A DNA stretch of 15,382 nt, taken from NCBI GenBank assembly GCA_050742975.1, contig JBOGDQ010000125.1:1-15382 (forward strand), in the 5' to 3' direction. Shown in pieces: positions 1-6,032 of the stretch (positions within the stretch are counted from its first letter, which is position 1; every line of letters starts with the position of its first letter). The DNA is from JBDTGE01 sp050742975 (GTDB lineage: Bacteria > Actinomycetota > Actinomycetes > Mycobacteriales > Jatrophihabitantaceae). Below the pieces are notes generated by a model. That model ran no database searches. It worked only from the letters and a program-made list of their open reading frames with translations, and was not told where the DNA came from. Made by a program: the position numbers and the translations under genes.

Positions 1-1
1 C

Positions 2-832
2 GGCGGTGTAGTCGGCTCGCCGCCCAAGACAACCCCAGCTGCAGGCCGCCATGCGCTTCGTCCGCCCACGAGCAGCAGCTCCCCCACACCGACGAGGGCG
101 GCGGCCAGCAGCAGCAGCAGCGCCGCGCCCAAGACCAGCGCCAAGACCAGCGCCAAGCCCGCCGCCAAGCCCAGCGAGCGCACGCACGACGCGTCCCCGC
201 CAGCGCCGGCGGAGACCACCGGCAGCATCACCATCAACAGTGCCGGCCCGATCCTGCCCGAACCCACGCGGACCCCGGGCGCGATCAACCCCGCCGTCAC
301 GCAGGCCAACATCGGCCGCACGATCTGCGTGAGCGGCTGGACGGCCACCGTGCGCCCGCCGTCCAGCTACACGACCGCGCTGAAAGAGCGCCAGCTGGCC
401 ACCGGCTACGCCTACCGCGGCGACACCGCGACCGGCGACTACGAAGAAGATCATCTGATCTCCCTGGAACTGGGCGGCTCACCGACCGCCGAACGCAACC
501 TGTGGCCCGAGCCGTACGCCGCCCGCGACGGCGCCCGGGTCAAGGACACCATCGAGAACAAGCTGCACACGCTGGTCTGCGACGGCTCGCTCAGCCTGGC
601 CGCCGCGCAGCATGCCATCGCCAGCAACTGGTACACCGCCTACCTCACCTACGTCGGCACACCGTCCGCGCCGGCACCGCGCCGCTCCTCCACCCCGGCG
701 CCCCCGCCGCCGGCCGCCACGGCCAATCCGGCCGGTGCCACGGCGTTGTGCAAGGACGGCAGCTACTCCTACGCCGCCCACCACCAGGGGGCCTGCTCGC
801 ACCACGGCGGCGTCGCCGTCTTCTACCACTGA
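2..832 (+). CDS. Probable secreted/surface protein, HNH-like domain plus DUF3761-like C-terminus (5' end outside window)
   Basis: The frame is open from the window's left edge to TGA at 830-832, giving 276 visible residues; the start lies upstream. Residues 1-90 are Pro/Ala/Ser/Thr/Lys-rich low complexity, including four 4-residue repeats (KTSA, KTSA, KPAA, KPSE; residues 44-59), as expected for an exported linker. Residues about 100-215 form a globular domain with ICVSGW, then EDHLISLELGG (D150-G159) and NLWPEP (166-171). This Asp-His plus downstream Asn pattern resembles HNH/beta-beta-alpha-metal nucleases; that is inference, since the family is usually annotated hypothetical. After a second Pro/Ala linker, residues 250-276 (CKDGSYSYAAHH, then CSHHGGV) match the DUF3761 pattern. 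A membrane anchor or signal peptide would be expected upstream but cannot be seen. Activity is untested. The internal GTG at 329 is not a credible start because it lies inside the conserved domain. Confidence 0.8.
   Translation, partial: GGVVGSPPKTTPAAGRHALRPPTSSSSPTPTRAAASSSSSAAPKTSAKTSAKPAAKPSERTHDASPPAPAETTGSITINSAGPILPEPTRTPGAINPAVTQANIGRTICVSGWTATVRPPSSYTTALKERQLATGYAYRGDTATGDYEEDHLISLELGGSPTAERNLWPEPYAARDGARVKDTIENKLHTLVCDGSLSLAAAQHAIASNWYTAYLTYVGTPSAPAPRRSSTPAPPPPAATANPAGATALCKDGSYSYAAHHQGACSHHGGVAVFYH
131..178 (+). repeat. 12-bp tandem repeat in the linker of the left-edge protein
   Basis: Four consecutive 12-bp units occur here. The first two are identical (AAGACCAGCGCC) and the next two are degenerate. 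They encode KTSA, KTSA, KPAA and KPSE, and lie in frame in a low-complexity linker, so changes in copy number would only alter linker length. Confidence 0.6.
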
Positions 833-891
833 CTCGGGCAGCCGTGCCGAAGGTTGACCGATCATGACCATCACCCGCCACCGGCAGGCGG

Positions 892-948
892 ATGAGACTG
901 CGCTACACCGGAACCTGCCGCGGATGTGGAGCGGCGCTCGAGGCTGCG
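892..948 (+). pseudogene. Possible 5' remnant of a zinc-ribbon (NERD-type) gene
   Basis: An ATG at 892 opens a frame whose first 18 residues include MRLRYTGTCRGCGAAL, with a CxxC knuckle. This strongly resembles the N-terminus of actinobacterial proteins that begin with a small zinc ribbon and often carry a NERD nuclease-related domain. After about residue 19 the resemblance stops and the frame runs on only as an antisense-like shadow of the methyltransferase gene. The second zinc-ribbon CxxC and any NERD domain are missing. I read it as a remnant left by a rearrangement, or as a chance similarity. The rest of the 177-nt gap (833-1009) shows nothing else I can identify apart from the ribosome binding site of the next gene. 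Confidence 0.35.
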
Positions 949-1009
949 CGATCGGGGGTTACCGTCACAGCGAGCGTTGTGCGAACCAAACACCGCCCAG
1001 GGACGAGCG

Positions 1010-1780
1010 ATGAGCACCGAGTCATCAATGATTGCAGGCGATCTGCCGCTGACCGGGGAGCGCACCGTGCCAGGAGTCCCGGCCGAGAACTACTGGTTCA
1101 GGCGGCACGAGGTCGCGTACGAGTTCGCGGTCCCGCTCGTCACCGGACGATCCGTGCTCGAGATCGGCTGTGGCGAGGGGTACGGCACGGCGCTGCTCGC
1201 CGCCTCCGCCCGCCGGATCCTCGGCGTCGACTACGACGCGCTCACCGCCGCCCACGCCGCGGCGACCTACCCGCAGGCGCGGTTCGTACGGGCGAACCTC
1301 GCGGCCCTGCCGGTCCGGTCCGCAACGGCGGACGTGGTCGTGAGCCTGCAGGTAATCGAGCACGTGTGGAACCACCAGGAGTTCCTGCGGGAGTGTCTTC
1401 GCGTGCTGCGTCCGGGTGGCGCACTGCTCGTGACCACACCGAATCGGCTCACCTTCTCCCCGGGGCTGGACGAGCCGGTGAATCCCTTTCACACCAAGGA
1501 GTTCACTGCGGAGGAGCTGGTGACGTTGCTGACCGCGTGCGGCTTCCGGATCGACGCGGTGTACGGCCTGCACGCGGCCGATCGGCTGCGGTCGCTGGAC
1601 GCGCGGCACGGCGGTTCGTTCGCGCAGGCCCAACTCGCCACGCCTCCGGCCGAGTGGGACGAGGCGCTACGGCGTGAGGTCCGGTCCGTCGGGACGGTGG
1701 ACTTCACCGTCCTCGCTGCGGATGTGCACGAGGTGGACGAGTCGCTCGATCTCCTCGTCCTCGCTCGCCGTCCACGCTGA
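1010..1780 (+). CDS. Class I SAM-dependent methyltransferase, Rv3030-like
   Basis: The 256-residue protein is a Rossmann-fold methyltransferase (Methyltransf_11 type). Motif I is VLEIGCGEGYG (49-59), the acidic end of strand 2 is VDYD (73-76), and SLQVIEHVW (112-120) is the usual motif IV region, followed by LRPGG (133-137). The N-terminal LPLTGERTVPG...ENYWFRRHE stretch is characteristic of the Rv3030 group, which in mycobacteria sits beside Rv3032 and is implicated in methylglucose lipopolysaccharide synthesis. The substrate here is inferred, not shown. I chose the ATG at 1010 because AGGGACGAG stands just upstream and the protein then begins close to the conserved N-terminus; an in-frame ATG at 926 would add 28 unconvincing residues. 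The 3' end overlaps the convergent membrane-protein gene by 114 bp. The GT4 gene 550 bp downstream is the likely functional partner. Confidence 0.88.
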   Translation: MSTESSMIAGDLPLTGERTVPGVPAENYWFRRHEVAYEFAVPLVTGRSVLEIGCGEGYGTALLAASARRILGVDYDALTAAHAAATYPQARFVRANLAALPVRSATADVVVSLQVIEHVWNHQEFLRECLRVLRPGGALLVTTPNRLTFSPGLDEPVNPFHTKEFTAEELVTLLTACGFRIDAVYGLHAADRLRSLDARHGGSFAQAQLATPPAEWDEALRREVRSVGTVDFTVLAADVHEVDESLDLLVLARRPR

Positions 1781-2296
1781 CCGGGCCCGCGGGGACCGGA
1801 AGGTGAGCTTCGGCGAGGCCAGCACGAGCAGCCCGAGGGCGAACACGATCATGCCGAGGAGGAGGAACAGCCCGGCGTAGTCGAACGATGCGTCCTTCGC
1901 GTCGTCGATGAACACCGGACCCGAGCCGATGCAGTCGACATGGATCGGTCCGGTGATCGGTGCGACAAACGTCGCGACGGTGTTGCTCGCCTTCGACTCG
2001 CCGTTCTCCGGATTGAGCTCGAGCAGTTGGCTGCCCGATCCCTGCGAGGACCACTCGCACTGCAGACCGGTCGGGTTGATGCTGCGCTCGGTGAGCGCCT
2101 TGACCCCGCCGTGGATCGAGATCTGATAGCTGCGGCCCTGCGTGACCGCGACCTCGTTCGGCGGCAACGCCCCGCCCACGTAGGAGTGCCGTTCGGTGCC
2201 GGCCAGCACCGCAGCGACTCCGAAGAGCAGGACGCACGCGAACATCATCGCCACACCGGCGACGACTGCCCGGCGTCTGCGCTCGCTGCTCGGCAT
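1667..2296 (-). CDS. Membrane protein with two TM segments and an extracytoplasmic domain, unknown function
   Basis: The 209-residue protein has a basic N-terminus (SERRRR), a TM helix at about residues 10-32, a polar domain (33-139) with two cysteines (C80, C122) that could form a disulfide outside the membrane, a second TM helix (about 140-161), and a charged tail (162-209) that is acidic around 178-184. I do not recognise a named family. The start at 2296 is supported by a TAGTGT -10 box ending 7 nt upstream, implying a leaderless mRNA; the reading frame upstream of it is a shadow of the glycosyltransferase gene. The gene diverges from the glycosyltransferase across 34 bp and its last 114 bp run antisense to the methyltransferase 3' end. 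In mycobacteria a GH57 branching enzyme lies at this place between the two partner genes. A role in envelope or polysaccharide assembly is only a guess from position. Confidence 0.75.
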   Translation of the reverse strand: MPSSERRRRAVVAGVAMMFACVLLFGVAAVLAGTERHSYVGGALPPNEVAVTQGRSYQISIHGGVKALTERSINPTGLQCEWSSQGSGSQLLELNPENGESKASNTVATFVAPITGPIHVDCIGSGPVFIDDAKDASFDYAGLFLLLGMIVFALGLLVLASPKLTFRSPRARSAWTASEDEEIERLVHLVHIRSEDGEVHRPDGPDLTP

Positions 2297-2303
2297 GCGC
2301 GCC

Positions 2304-2309
2304 ACACTA
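2304..2309 (-). promoter_or_regulatory. Leaderless -10 box (TAGTGT) of the two-TM membrane-protein gene
   Basis: On the minus strand TAGTGT is followed by exactly 7 nt and then the ATG at 2296. The spacing puts the transcription start at or next to the start codon, and no Shine-Dalgarno sequence is present. No convincing -35 box is visible. Confidence 0.6.
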
Positions 2310-2316
2310 TCTGCAC

Positions 2317-2322
2317 TAGCGT
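2317..2322 (+). promoter_or_regulatory. Leaderless -10 box (TAGCGT) of the GT4 glycosyltransferase gene
   Basis: TAGCGT ends 8 nt before the GTG at 2331, and no Shine-Dalgarno sequence precedes that codon. It lies 7 bp from the opposing -10 box at 2304-2309, so the two divergent promoters are packed into 34 bp and RNA polymerase binding at one should interfere with the other. Confidence 0.55.
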
Positions 2323-2330
2323 GCTCTGCC

Positions 2331-3503
2331 GTGCGCGTATTGCTGCTGTCCTGGGAGTACCCGCCGCTCGTCGTGGGCGGCCTGGGCCGCCATGTCGAGG
2401 CACTCGCGCGTGAGCTCTGCGCGGCCGGGCACGACGTCCGGGTCGTCACCCGTGGCGAGTCCGGGAGCGCGGTCGACGAGCGGCGCGACGGTGTCCGGGT
2501 GCGGCGCGCGGCGCTCGATCCGATCGCGATCCACTTCACCACCGAGACGTTGCTGGCCTGGTCGCAGACGTCCGAGCACGCGATGCTGCGCGCCGCGCTG
2601 CCGCTGGTCCGCCGGTGGCGGCCGGACGTCATCCACGCGCACGACTGGCTGGTGGCCCAGAGCGCCGTCACCCTGGCCCAGGTCACCGGCGCGGCCCTGG
2701 TGACGACGATCCACGCGACCGAGGCCGGCCGGCACCAGGGCTGGCTGCCGCAGCCGCTGAACCTGGCCATCCACTCGGTCGAGCGCTGGCTGGTGCAGCG
2801 CTCGGACACGGTGATCACCTGCTCCACCGCGATGCACGACGAGGTCACCCGGCTGTTCGAGGTGCCGGACGCCCACGTGCACGTCGTCCCCAACGGCATC
2901 GACGTGGCGCGCTGGCGTGCGCGTGCGCGTGCGCGTGCCGGCGAGCATCCGCTCGTGCTGTTCGCCGGTCGGCTGGTGCACGAGAAGGGCGTCCAGACCC
3001 TGCTCGAGGCGGTGCGTCCGCTGCGCGCCCGCCGCCCGACGCTGCGACTGGCCGTGGCCGGCACCGGCCCGTACGAGTCGAGCCTGCAGGCGCGCGCCAG
3101 GAGGCTGCGCATCGCCCGCAGCGTCGACTGGCTCGGCTTCGTGCCCGAGGACGAACTCGCGCGGCTGTTCGCCGCGGCCGACGTCGTGGTCGTCCCCTCG
3201 CTGTACGAGCCGTTCGGCCTGGTCGCACTGGAGGCGGCCGCCGCGCACACGTCACTCGTCGTCGCGGAGGCCGGTGGCCTGCTCGACCTGATCGCCGACC
3301 GGGTTGCGACCGCATCGTTCCCGGCGACCGACGTCGGCGCGCTCGTCGCCGCAGTCGACGGTGTCCTCGCCGATCCGGCAGCAGCACGACGGGCGATCCG
3401 GCGTGCACATCGGGTGATCCGCCGGGCCTACACGTGGTCGGCGGTGGCCGTCCATACGGCGACGATCTACGAGCGGGCGCGTGGAGCCTTGACGCTTCGG
3501 TAG
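2331..3503 (+). CDS. GT4-family glycosyltransferase, Rv3032/GlgA-like
   Basis: The 390-residue protein is a GT-B fold retaining glycosyltransferase. The N-terminal SWEYPPLVVGGLGRH (7-21) is the sugar-acceptor loop typical of glycogen-synthase-like and Rv3032-like enzymes. IHAHDW (101-106), VVPNGID (185-191), GRLVHEKG (213-220; R214 and K219 expected to contact the nucleotide-sugar phosphates) and the EX7E element YEPFGLVALE (292-301; E293, E301) follow in normal order. Rv3032 makes alpha-1,4-glucan used in methylglucose lipopolysaccharide and capsular glucan, so an NDP-glucose donor is plausible but inferred. The GTG at 2331 is chosen because the conserved domain begins there and a TAGCGT box lies 8 nt upstream; the ATG at 2196 would add 45 residues overlapping the divergent gene. 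A (GCGTGC)4 tract encodes RARARARA at about 196-203. The 3' end overlaps marR by 37 bp. Confidence 0.9.
   Translation: MRVLLLSWEYPPLVVGGLGRHVEALARELCAAGHDVRVVTRGESGSAVDERRDGVRVRRAALDPIAIHFTTETLLAWSQTSEHAMLRAALPLVRRWRPDVIHAHDWLVAQSAVTLAQVTGAALVTTIHATEAGRHQGWLPQPLNLAIHSVERWLVQRSDTVITCSTAMHDEVTRLFEVPDAHVHVVPNGIDVARWRARARARAGEHPLVLFAGRLVHEKGVQTLLEAVRPLRARRPTLRLAVAGTGPYESSLQARARRLRIARSVDWLGFVPEDELARLFAAADVVVVPSLYEPFGLVALEAAAAHTSLVVAEAGGLLDLIADRVATASFPATDVGALVAAVDGVLADPAAARRAIRRAHRVIRRAYTWSAVAVHTATIYERARGALTLR
2915..2938 (+). repeat. (GCGTGC)4 hexanucleotide repeat inside the glycosyltransferase gene
   Basis: Four perfect copies of GCGTGC alternate purine and pyrimidine throughout. They encode alternating Arg-Ala in the linker after VPNGID, between the two Rossmann domains. 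Gain or loss of one unit keeps the frame. Confidence 0.8.
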
Positions 3504-3952
3504 CCCGGATGGACGCCGCGCGTCAGGCCCTGCTCGTCCGCGATCCGCCCGAGCAGCCGGGCCAGCTGCTCGCGCTCGCGCTTGCTCAGCGCGGCGCACA
3601 GCGTGGCTTCGTGCTCGCGGGCCGCCTTGCCGATCGTGGCCAACGCGGCTCGGCCCGCTTGTGTCAGTTGCAGGCTGTTACGCCTGCGGTCGGCCTCGTC
3701 GCGAACCCGCTGCACCAGGCCACGCTGCTCGAGGTCGTCGACGAAAGCGACCAGCCGGCTGGGCAGCATGCCCAGCCGGCCCGCCAGGTCCTGCTGGCTG
3801 GTCCCGGGCGCGGCGGACAGCAGTCCGATGATCCCGGCCATCGGCGGCGTCAGATCGTGCTCGGCCATTCGCTCGCCGAACCGCGACGCTGCGTGCGCAC
3901 CCAGCTGGGCGAGGAGGAACGCTGCGCCGCCAGGCCCCGATTTCGTCGTCAT
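3467..3952 (-). CDS. MarR-family transcriptional regulator
   Basis: The 161-residue protein has the MarR layout: an N-terminal dimerisation helix (about 8-30), a winged helix-turn-helix (about 35-100) with LTPPMAGIIGLL, the helix pair TSQQDLAGRLGMLPSRLVAF, and the wing DEADRRRNSLQLT (85-97) with its Asp-Arg-Arg-Arg signature, then C-terminal dimerisation helices. These proteins bind palindromes as dimers and usually repress a divergent neighbour, with release by small phenolic or lipophilic ligands. A palindrome of the right size lies immediately upstream (3971-4001) between this gene and the divergent membrane protein, which is the probable target. The ATG at 3952 has no Shine-Dalgarno sequence but has a TACAGT box ending 7 nt upstream, so the message is probably leaderless. 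The gene's 3' end overlaps the convergent glycosyltransferase gene by 37 bp. The ligand is unknown. Confidence 0.9.
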   Translation of the reverse strand: MTTKSGPGGAAFLLAQLGAHAASRFGERMAEHDLTPPMAGIIGLLSAAPGTSQQDLAGRLGMLPSRLVAFVDDLEQRGLVQRVRDEADRRRNSLQLTQAGRAALATIGKAAREHEATLCAALSKREREQLARLLGRIADEQGLTRGVHPGYRSVKAPRARS

Positions 3953-3959
3953 TCCAAAA

Positions 3960-3965
3960 ACTGTA
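3960..3965 (-). promoter_or_regulatory. Leaderless -10 box (TACAGT) of the marR-type gene
   Basis: TACAGT on the minus strand is followed by 7 nt and the ATG at 3952. The palindromic operator begins 6 bp upstream of it, where the -35 region would be, so autorepression is likely. Confidence 0.6.
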
Positions 3966-3970
3966 GCAAC

Positions 3971-4001
3971 GAAGAATCATTCGTGCTATGAATGATTTTT
4001 C
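3971..4001. promoter_or_regulatory. Probable MarR operator (inverted repeat)
   Basis: The perfect arms AATCATTC (3975-3982) and GAATGATT (3990-3997) are separated by 7 nt. Extending outward gives 12-bp arms with one mismatch (3974/3998). The site is AT-rich in an otherwise GC-rich region, lies in the gap between the divergent marR and membrane-protein genes, and overlaps the likely marR -35 region, so one dimer could control both directions. Confidence 0.7.
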
Positions 4002-4009
4002 ACATGAAC

Positions 4010-4017
4010 AAAGGAGG
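4010..4017 (+). promoter_or_regulatory. Strong Shine-Dalgarno AAAGGAGG
   Basis: A near-perfect ribosome binding site sits 5 nt before the ATG at 4023. It fixes that start and contrasts with the leaderless divergent gene. High translation on derepression is implied. Confidence 0.85.
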
Positions 4018-4022
4018 CAACC

Positions 4023-4733
4023 ATGACCGTGACCACCGCTCGCTCGGTACACCGCTCGGGAGCCCCGCTCTGGCCGCCGACCATCTCCTACGCCGTGCTC
4101 ACGCTGTGTGGCGCGACCCTCCCGTCGGCGATGGCCGGCAAGGGACCCTGGCAGTCGGACTCCGCGCTCCTCGACTTCTTCGCCAACCACGGTGCGGCCG
4201 CCCATGCGAGCGCGTTCTTCACCTTCGGCGCCGCGGTGCCACTCGCCGTCGTCACCGCAGTATCGACGACCCGACTGCGACTGCTCGGGCTCGACGTGCC
4301 GGGCCGGATCATCGCCCAGCTCGGCGGCGTGTTGGCGGCGGCGATGCTCGCGATCTCCGGGCTCACGACGCTGGCGCTGACCCAGCCACACGTGGCCGAG
4401 TCGCCGGCCGCGGTGCGCGCCGTGTACGGGATCACCTTCGCCATGGGCGGCCCCGGCTTCGTCGTGTTCGTCGGCCTGCTGCTGCTCGGCCTGTCGATCT
4501 CGTCGCTGTTCGGGAACGTTCTGCCGCGATGGCTGGCCTGGGTCGGTGTGGCCGTCGCGATCGCGTGCGAGGCCTCCGCCTTCTCGGTGGCGTTCTCGGA
4601 TCTGCAGTTCCTGCTGCCGATCGGACGGTTCGGCTCGCTGGCCTGGCTCGTCGTCACCGGCTTCCTGCTGCCGTCCTCGCGCCGGGAACTGCGCCAGCGC
4701 CGCGGCGAGGTGCGCGCGGCCGACGTCGGCTGA
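4023..4733 (+). CDS. Multi-pass integral membrane protein (DUF4386-like), probable MarR target
   Basis: The 236-residue protein is strongly hydrophobic with about six TM helices (approximately 18-37, 60-80, 95-119, 138-161, 169-190 and 204-218) and a basic cytoplasmic C-terminus (SSRRELRQRRGE). The loop after TM1 (GPWQSDSALLDFFANHG) resembles DUF4386-type membrane proteins, in which a similar segment precedes TM2. I consider that assignment tentative; it has no conserved catalytic residues that I can identify. The start is secure because of the AAAGGAGG at 4010-4017. Placement head-to-head with a MarR gene across a palindrome suggests inducible expression, possibly in response to a membrane-active or toxic compound. 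The gene ends 6 nt from the convergent acyltransferase stop, leaving no room for a conventional terminator. Confidence 0.82.
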   Translation: MTVTTARSVHRSGAPLWPPTISYAVLTLCGATLPSAMAGKGPWQSDSALLDFFANHGAAAHASAFFTFGAAVPLAVVTAVSTTRLRLLGLDVPGRIIAQLGGVLAAAMLAISGLTTLALTQPHVAESPAAVRAVYGITFAMGGPGFVVFVGLLLLGLSISSLFGNVLPRWLAWVGVAVAIACEASAFSVAFSDLQFLLPIGRFGSLAWLVVTGFLLPSSRRELRQRRGEVRAADVG

Positions 4734-4739
4734 GCCGCG

Positions 4740-5372
4740 TCAGGGCTGGGCGCGGCGGTCCCTGATCACGCGGGCGGGCACCCCGACGCACACGCTGAAC
4801 GCGGGCAGGTCCTTGGTCACGACGGCGTTGGCCCCCACGACCGTCCCCTCACCGATCTCGACGCCACGAGCGATCGTGACCTTCGTGCCCAGCCACACAT
4901 CGCGGCCGATGCGCACGCGGGACTTGGCGATCCCCTGGTCCTTGATCGGTGTGGTCAGGTCGGCGAACCTGTGGTCGAAATCGGAGATGTAGACGTTGTC
5001 CGCGATCAGGGCGCACGCGCCGATCTCGACGTCGAGGTAGCAGTTGATCGAGACGTCACGAGCCAGCACGCTCTTGTCACCGAGCGTCAGGGTGCCCTCG
5101 TGGCAGCGCAGCGCCGTGTCGACACCGAGGTGGATCCAGCGGCCGAGGATGAGCCGGCTGTACCCGCGCCGGGCGTAGATCTGCACCCCGCGGTCCATGA
5201 ACACCAGACCGGTGGTGACGATGTGCCGGTTGCGCAGCCGGAACCGCAGGAAGCGCCAGTACCGGATCAGGTACCACGGCGTGTAGGCGTGGTTGCGCAG
5301 GACCCAGCGCAACGAGGCCAGGGTCAGGAAACGCGCGCTCTTCGGCGCCGGCGACTCAGGACGCTGCAGCAT
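4740..5372 (-). CDS. Hexapeptide-repeat acyltransferase (left-handed beta-helix, WbbJ/Maa type)
   Basis: The 210-residue protein has an N-terminal basic/aromatic region (about 20-50, WYLIRYWRFLRFRLRNRH) that may dock on the membrane, then hexapeptide repeats forming a left-handed beta-helix (about 65-205). DFDHRF (131-136) carries the expected catalytic histidine H134, and the C-terminal coil GVEIGEGTVVGANAVVTKDLP with VPARVI closes the helix as in maltose/galactoside and sugar O-acetyltransferases. It should transfer an acyl group from acyl-CoA to a sugar or similar hydroxyl; the acceptor is unknown. The ATG at 5372 lies inside the last codons of the HAD gene (17-bp overlap), so translation is probably coupled. 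It is the last gene of the minus-strand cluster and stops 6 nt from the convergent membrane-protein gene. Confidence 0.87.
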   Translation of the reverse strand: MLQRPESPAPKSARFLTLASLRWVLRNHAYTPWYLIRYWRFLRFRLRNRHIVTTGLVFMDRGVQIYARRGYSRLILGRWIHLGVDTALRCHEGTLTLGDKSVLARDVSINCYLDVEIGACALIADNVYISDFDHRFADLTTPIKDQGIAKSRVRIGRDVWLGTKVTIARGVEIGEGTVVGANAVVTKDLPAFSVCVGVPARVIRDRRAQP

Positions 5373-6030
5373 CGTCCACGCCGCAGTCCAGCTCGAGGTA
5401 GCGCGCCAGGTCCGCCGGCGTCGGACAGAGCTGCGCCGGAGCGGCCGCTTCCAGCTCGCCCGGCAAGGCATACCCCCAGCCCACCGCGACGCAGTCGATC
5501 CCGTGGGCCCGCGCGCCGAGGACGTCGTGCGATCGGTCCCCGACCATCAGCACGTCCGCCGGGTCGACGTCGCCCAGACGCGACAGCACGTGCGCGATCA
5601 CCAGCGCCTTGCTCGGACGCGAACCGTCCCGCTCGTCACCACCCACCGTCTCGAAGTGGCAGCTCAGGCCGAGCCGTTCGACGATCGGCACGGCGTAGTA
5701 CTCCGGCTTGCTCGTTGCAATGGCCAGCCGAACTCCCCGCTCGCGCAGGGCATCCAGCACGTCCAGCACGCCGGGGAACACGCTCGTGTCGAACATGCTC
5801 TGCGCGTAGCGATCCCGGTACGCGTCGACAACGGCGTCCAGCGGAACGTCGCCGATCAGCGGCGGCAGCGACTCGTAGAACGGCGGGCCCAGGACGGCGA
5901 GTTCGGTGCGCGCGTCCATCGGCGGCAGGCCGGTGACCGCGAACGCGTGCCGCAGCGCAGCGAGGATCCCCCGGGCGGAGTCGGAGACGGTGCCGTCCAG
6001 GTCGAACAGGATCACGCGCGCGGCGGGCAC
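5356..6030 (-). CDS. HAD-superfamily hydrolase, phosphoglycolate-phosphatase-like
   Basis: The 224-residue protein shows all HAD motifs: motif I FDLDGT (9-14; nucleophile D10 and D12), motif II ATSK (105-108), motif III K141 and motif IV GDRSHD (164-169; D165, D169). The helical cap between 20 and 85 is the C1 type found in Gph and related phosphatases. It should hydrolyse a small phosphomonoester; the true substrate cannot be read from sequence. I place the start at GTG 6030, which is 2 nt after the upstream methyltransferase stop. A GTG at 6015, directly at VILFDLDG, is a possible alternative. The gene overlaps the downstream acyltransferase by 17 bp. Apparent reading frame continuing upstream to 6927 is a shadow of the methyltransferase gene. 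Confidence 0.87.
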   Translation of the reverse strand: MPAARVILFDLDGTVSDSARGILAALRHAFAVTGLPPMDARTELAVLGPPFYESLPPLIGDVPLDAVVDAYRDRYAQSMFDTSVFPGVLDVLDALRERGVRLAIATSKPEYYAVPIVERLGLSCHFETVGGDERDGSRPSKALVIAHVLSRLGDVDPADVLMVGDRSHDVLGARAHGIDCVAVGWGYALPGELEAAAPAQLCPTPADLARYLELDCGVDDAAAS

Positions 6031-6032
6031 GG

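Noticed and set aside
329..832. Complete 167-residue gene starting at GTG 329
   Set aside because: The conserved domain begins before this codon and the frame is open to the window edge, so the gene is 5'-truncated by the window.
2297..3250. Upstream extension of the minus-strand frame beginning at 3250
   Set aside because: Antisense to the well-supported glycosyltransferase; Ser/Arg/Thr-rich with no domain. Only the part from 2296 downstream looks like a protein.
2615..3991. 458-codon plus-strand open frame
   Set aside because: Arg/Gly/Ala-rich shadow of the glycosyltransferase and of the antisense of marR; no recognisable motif and no ribosome binding site.
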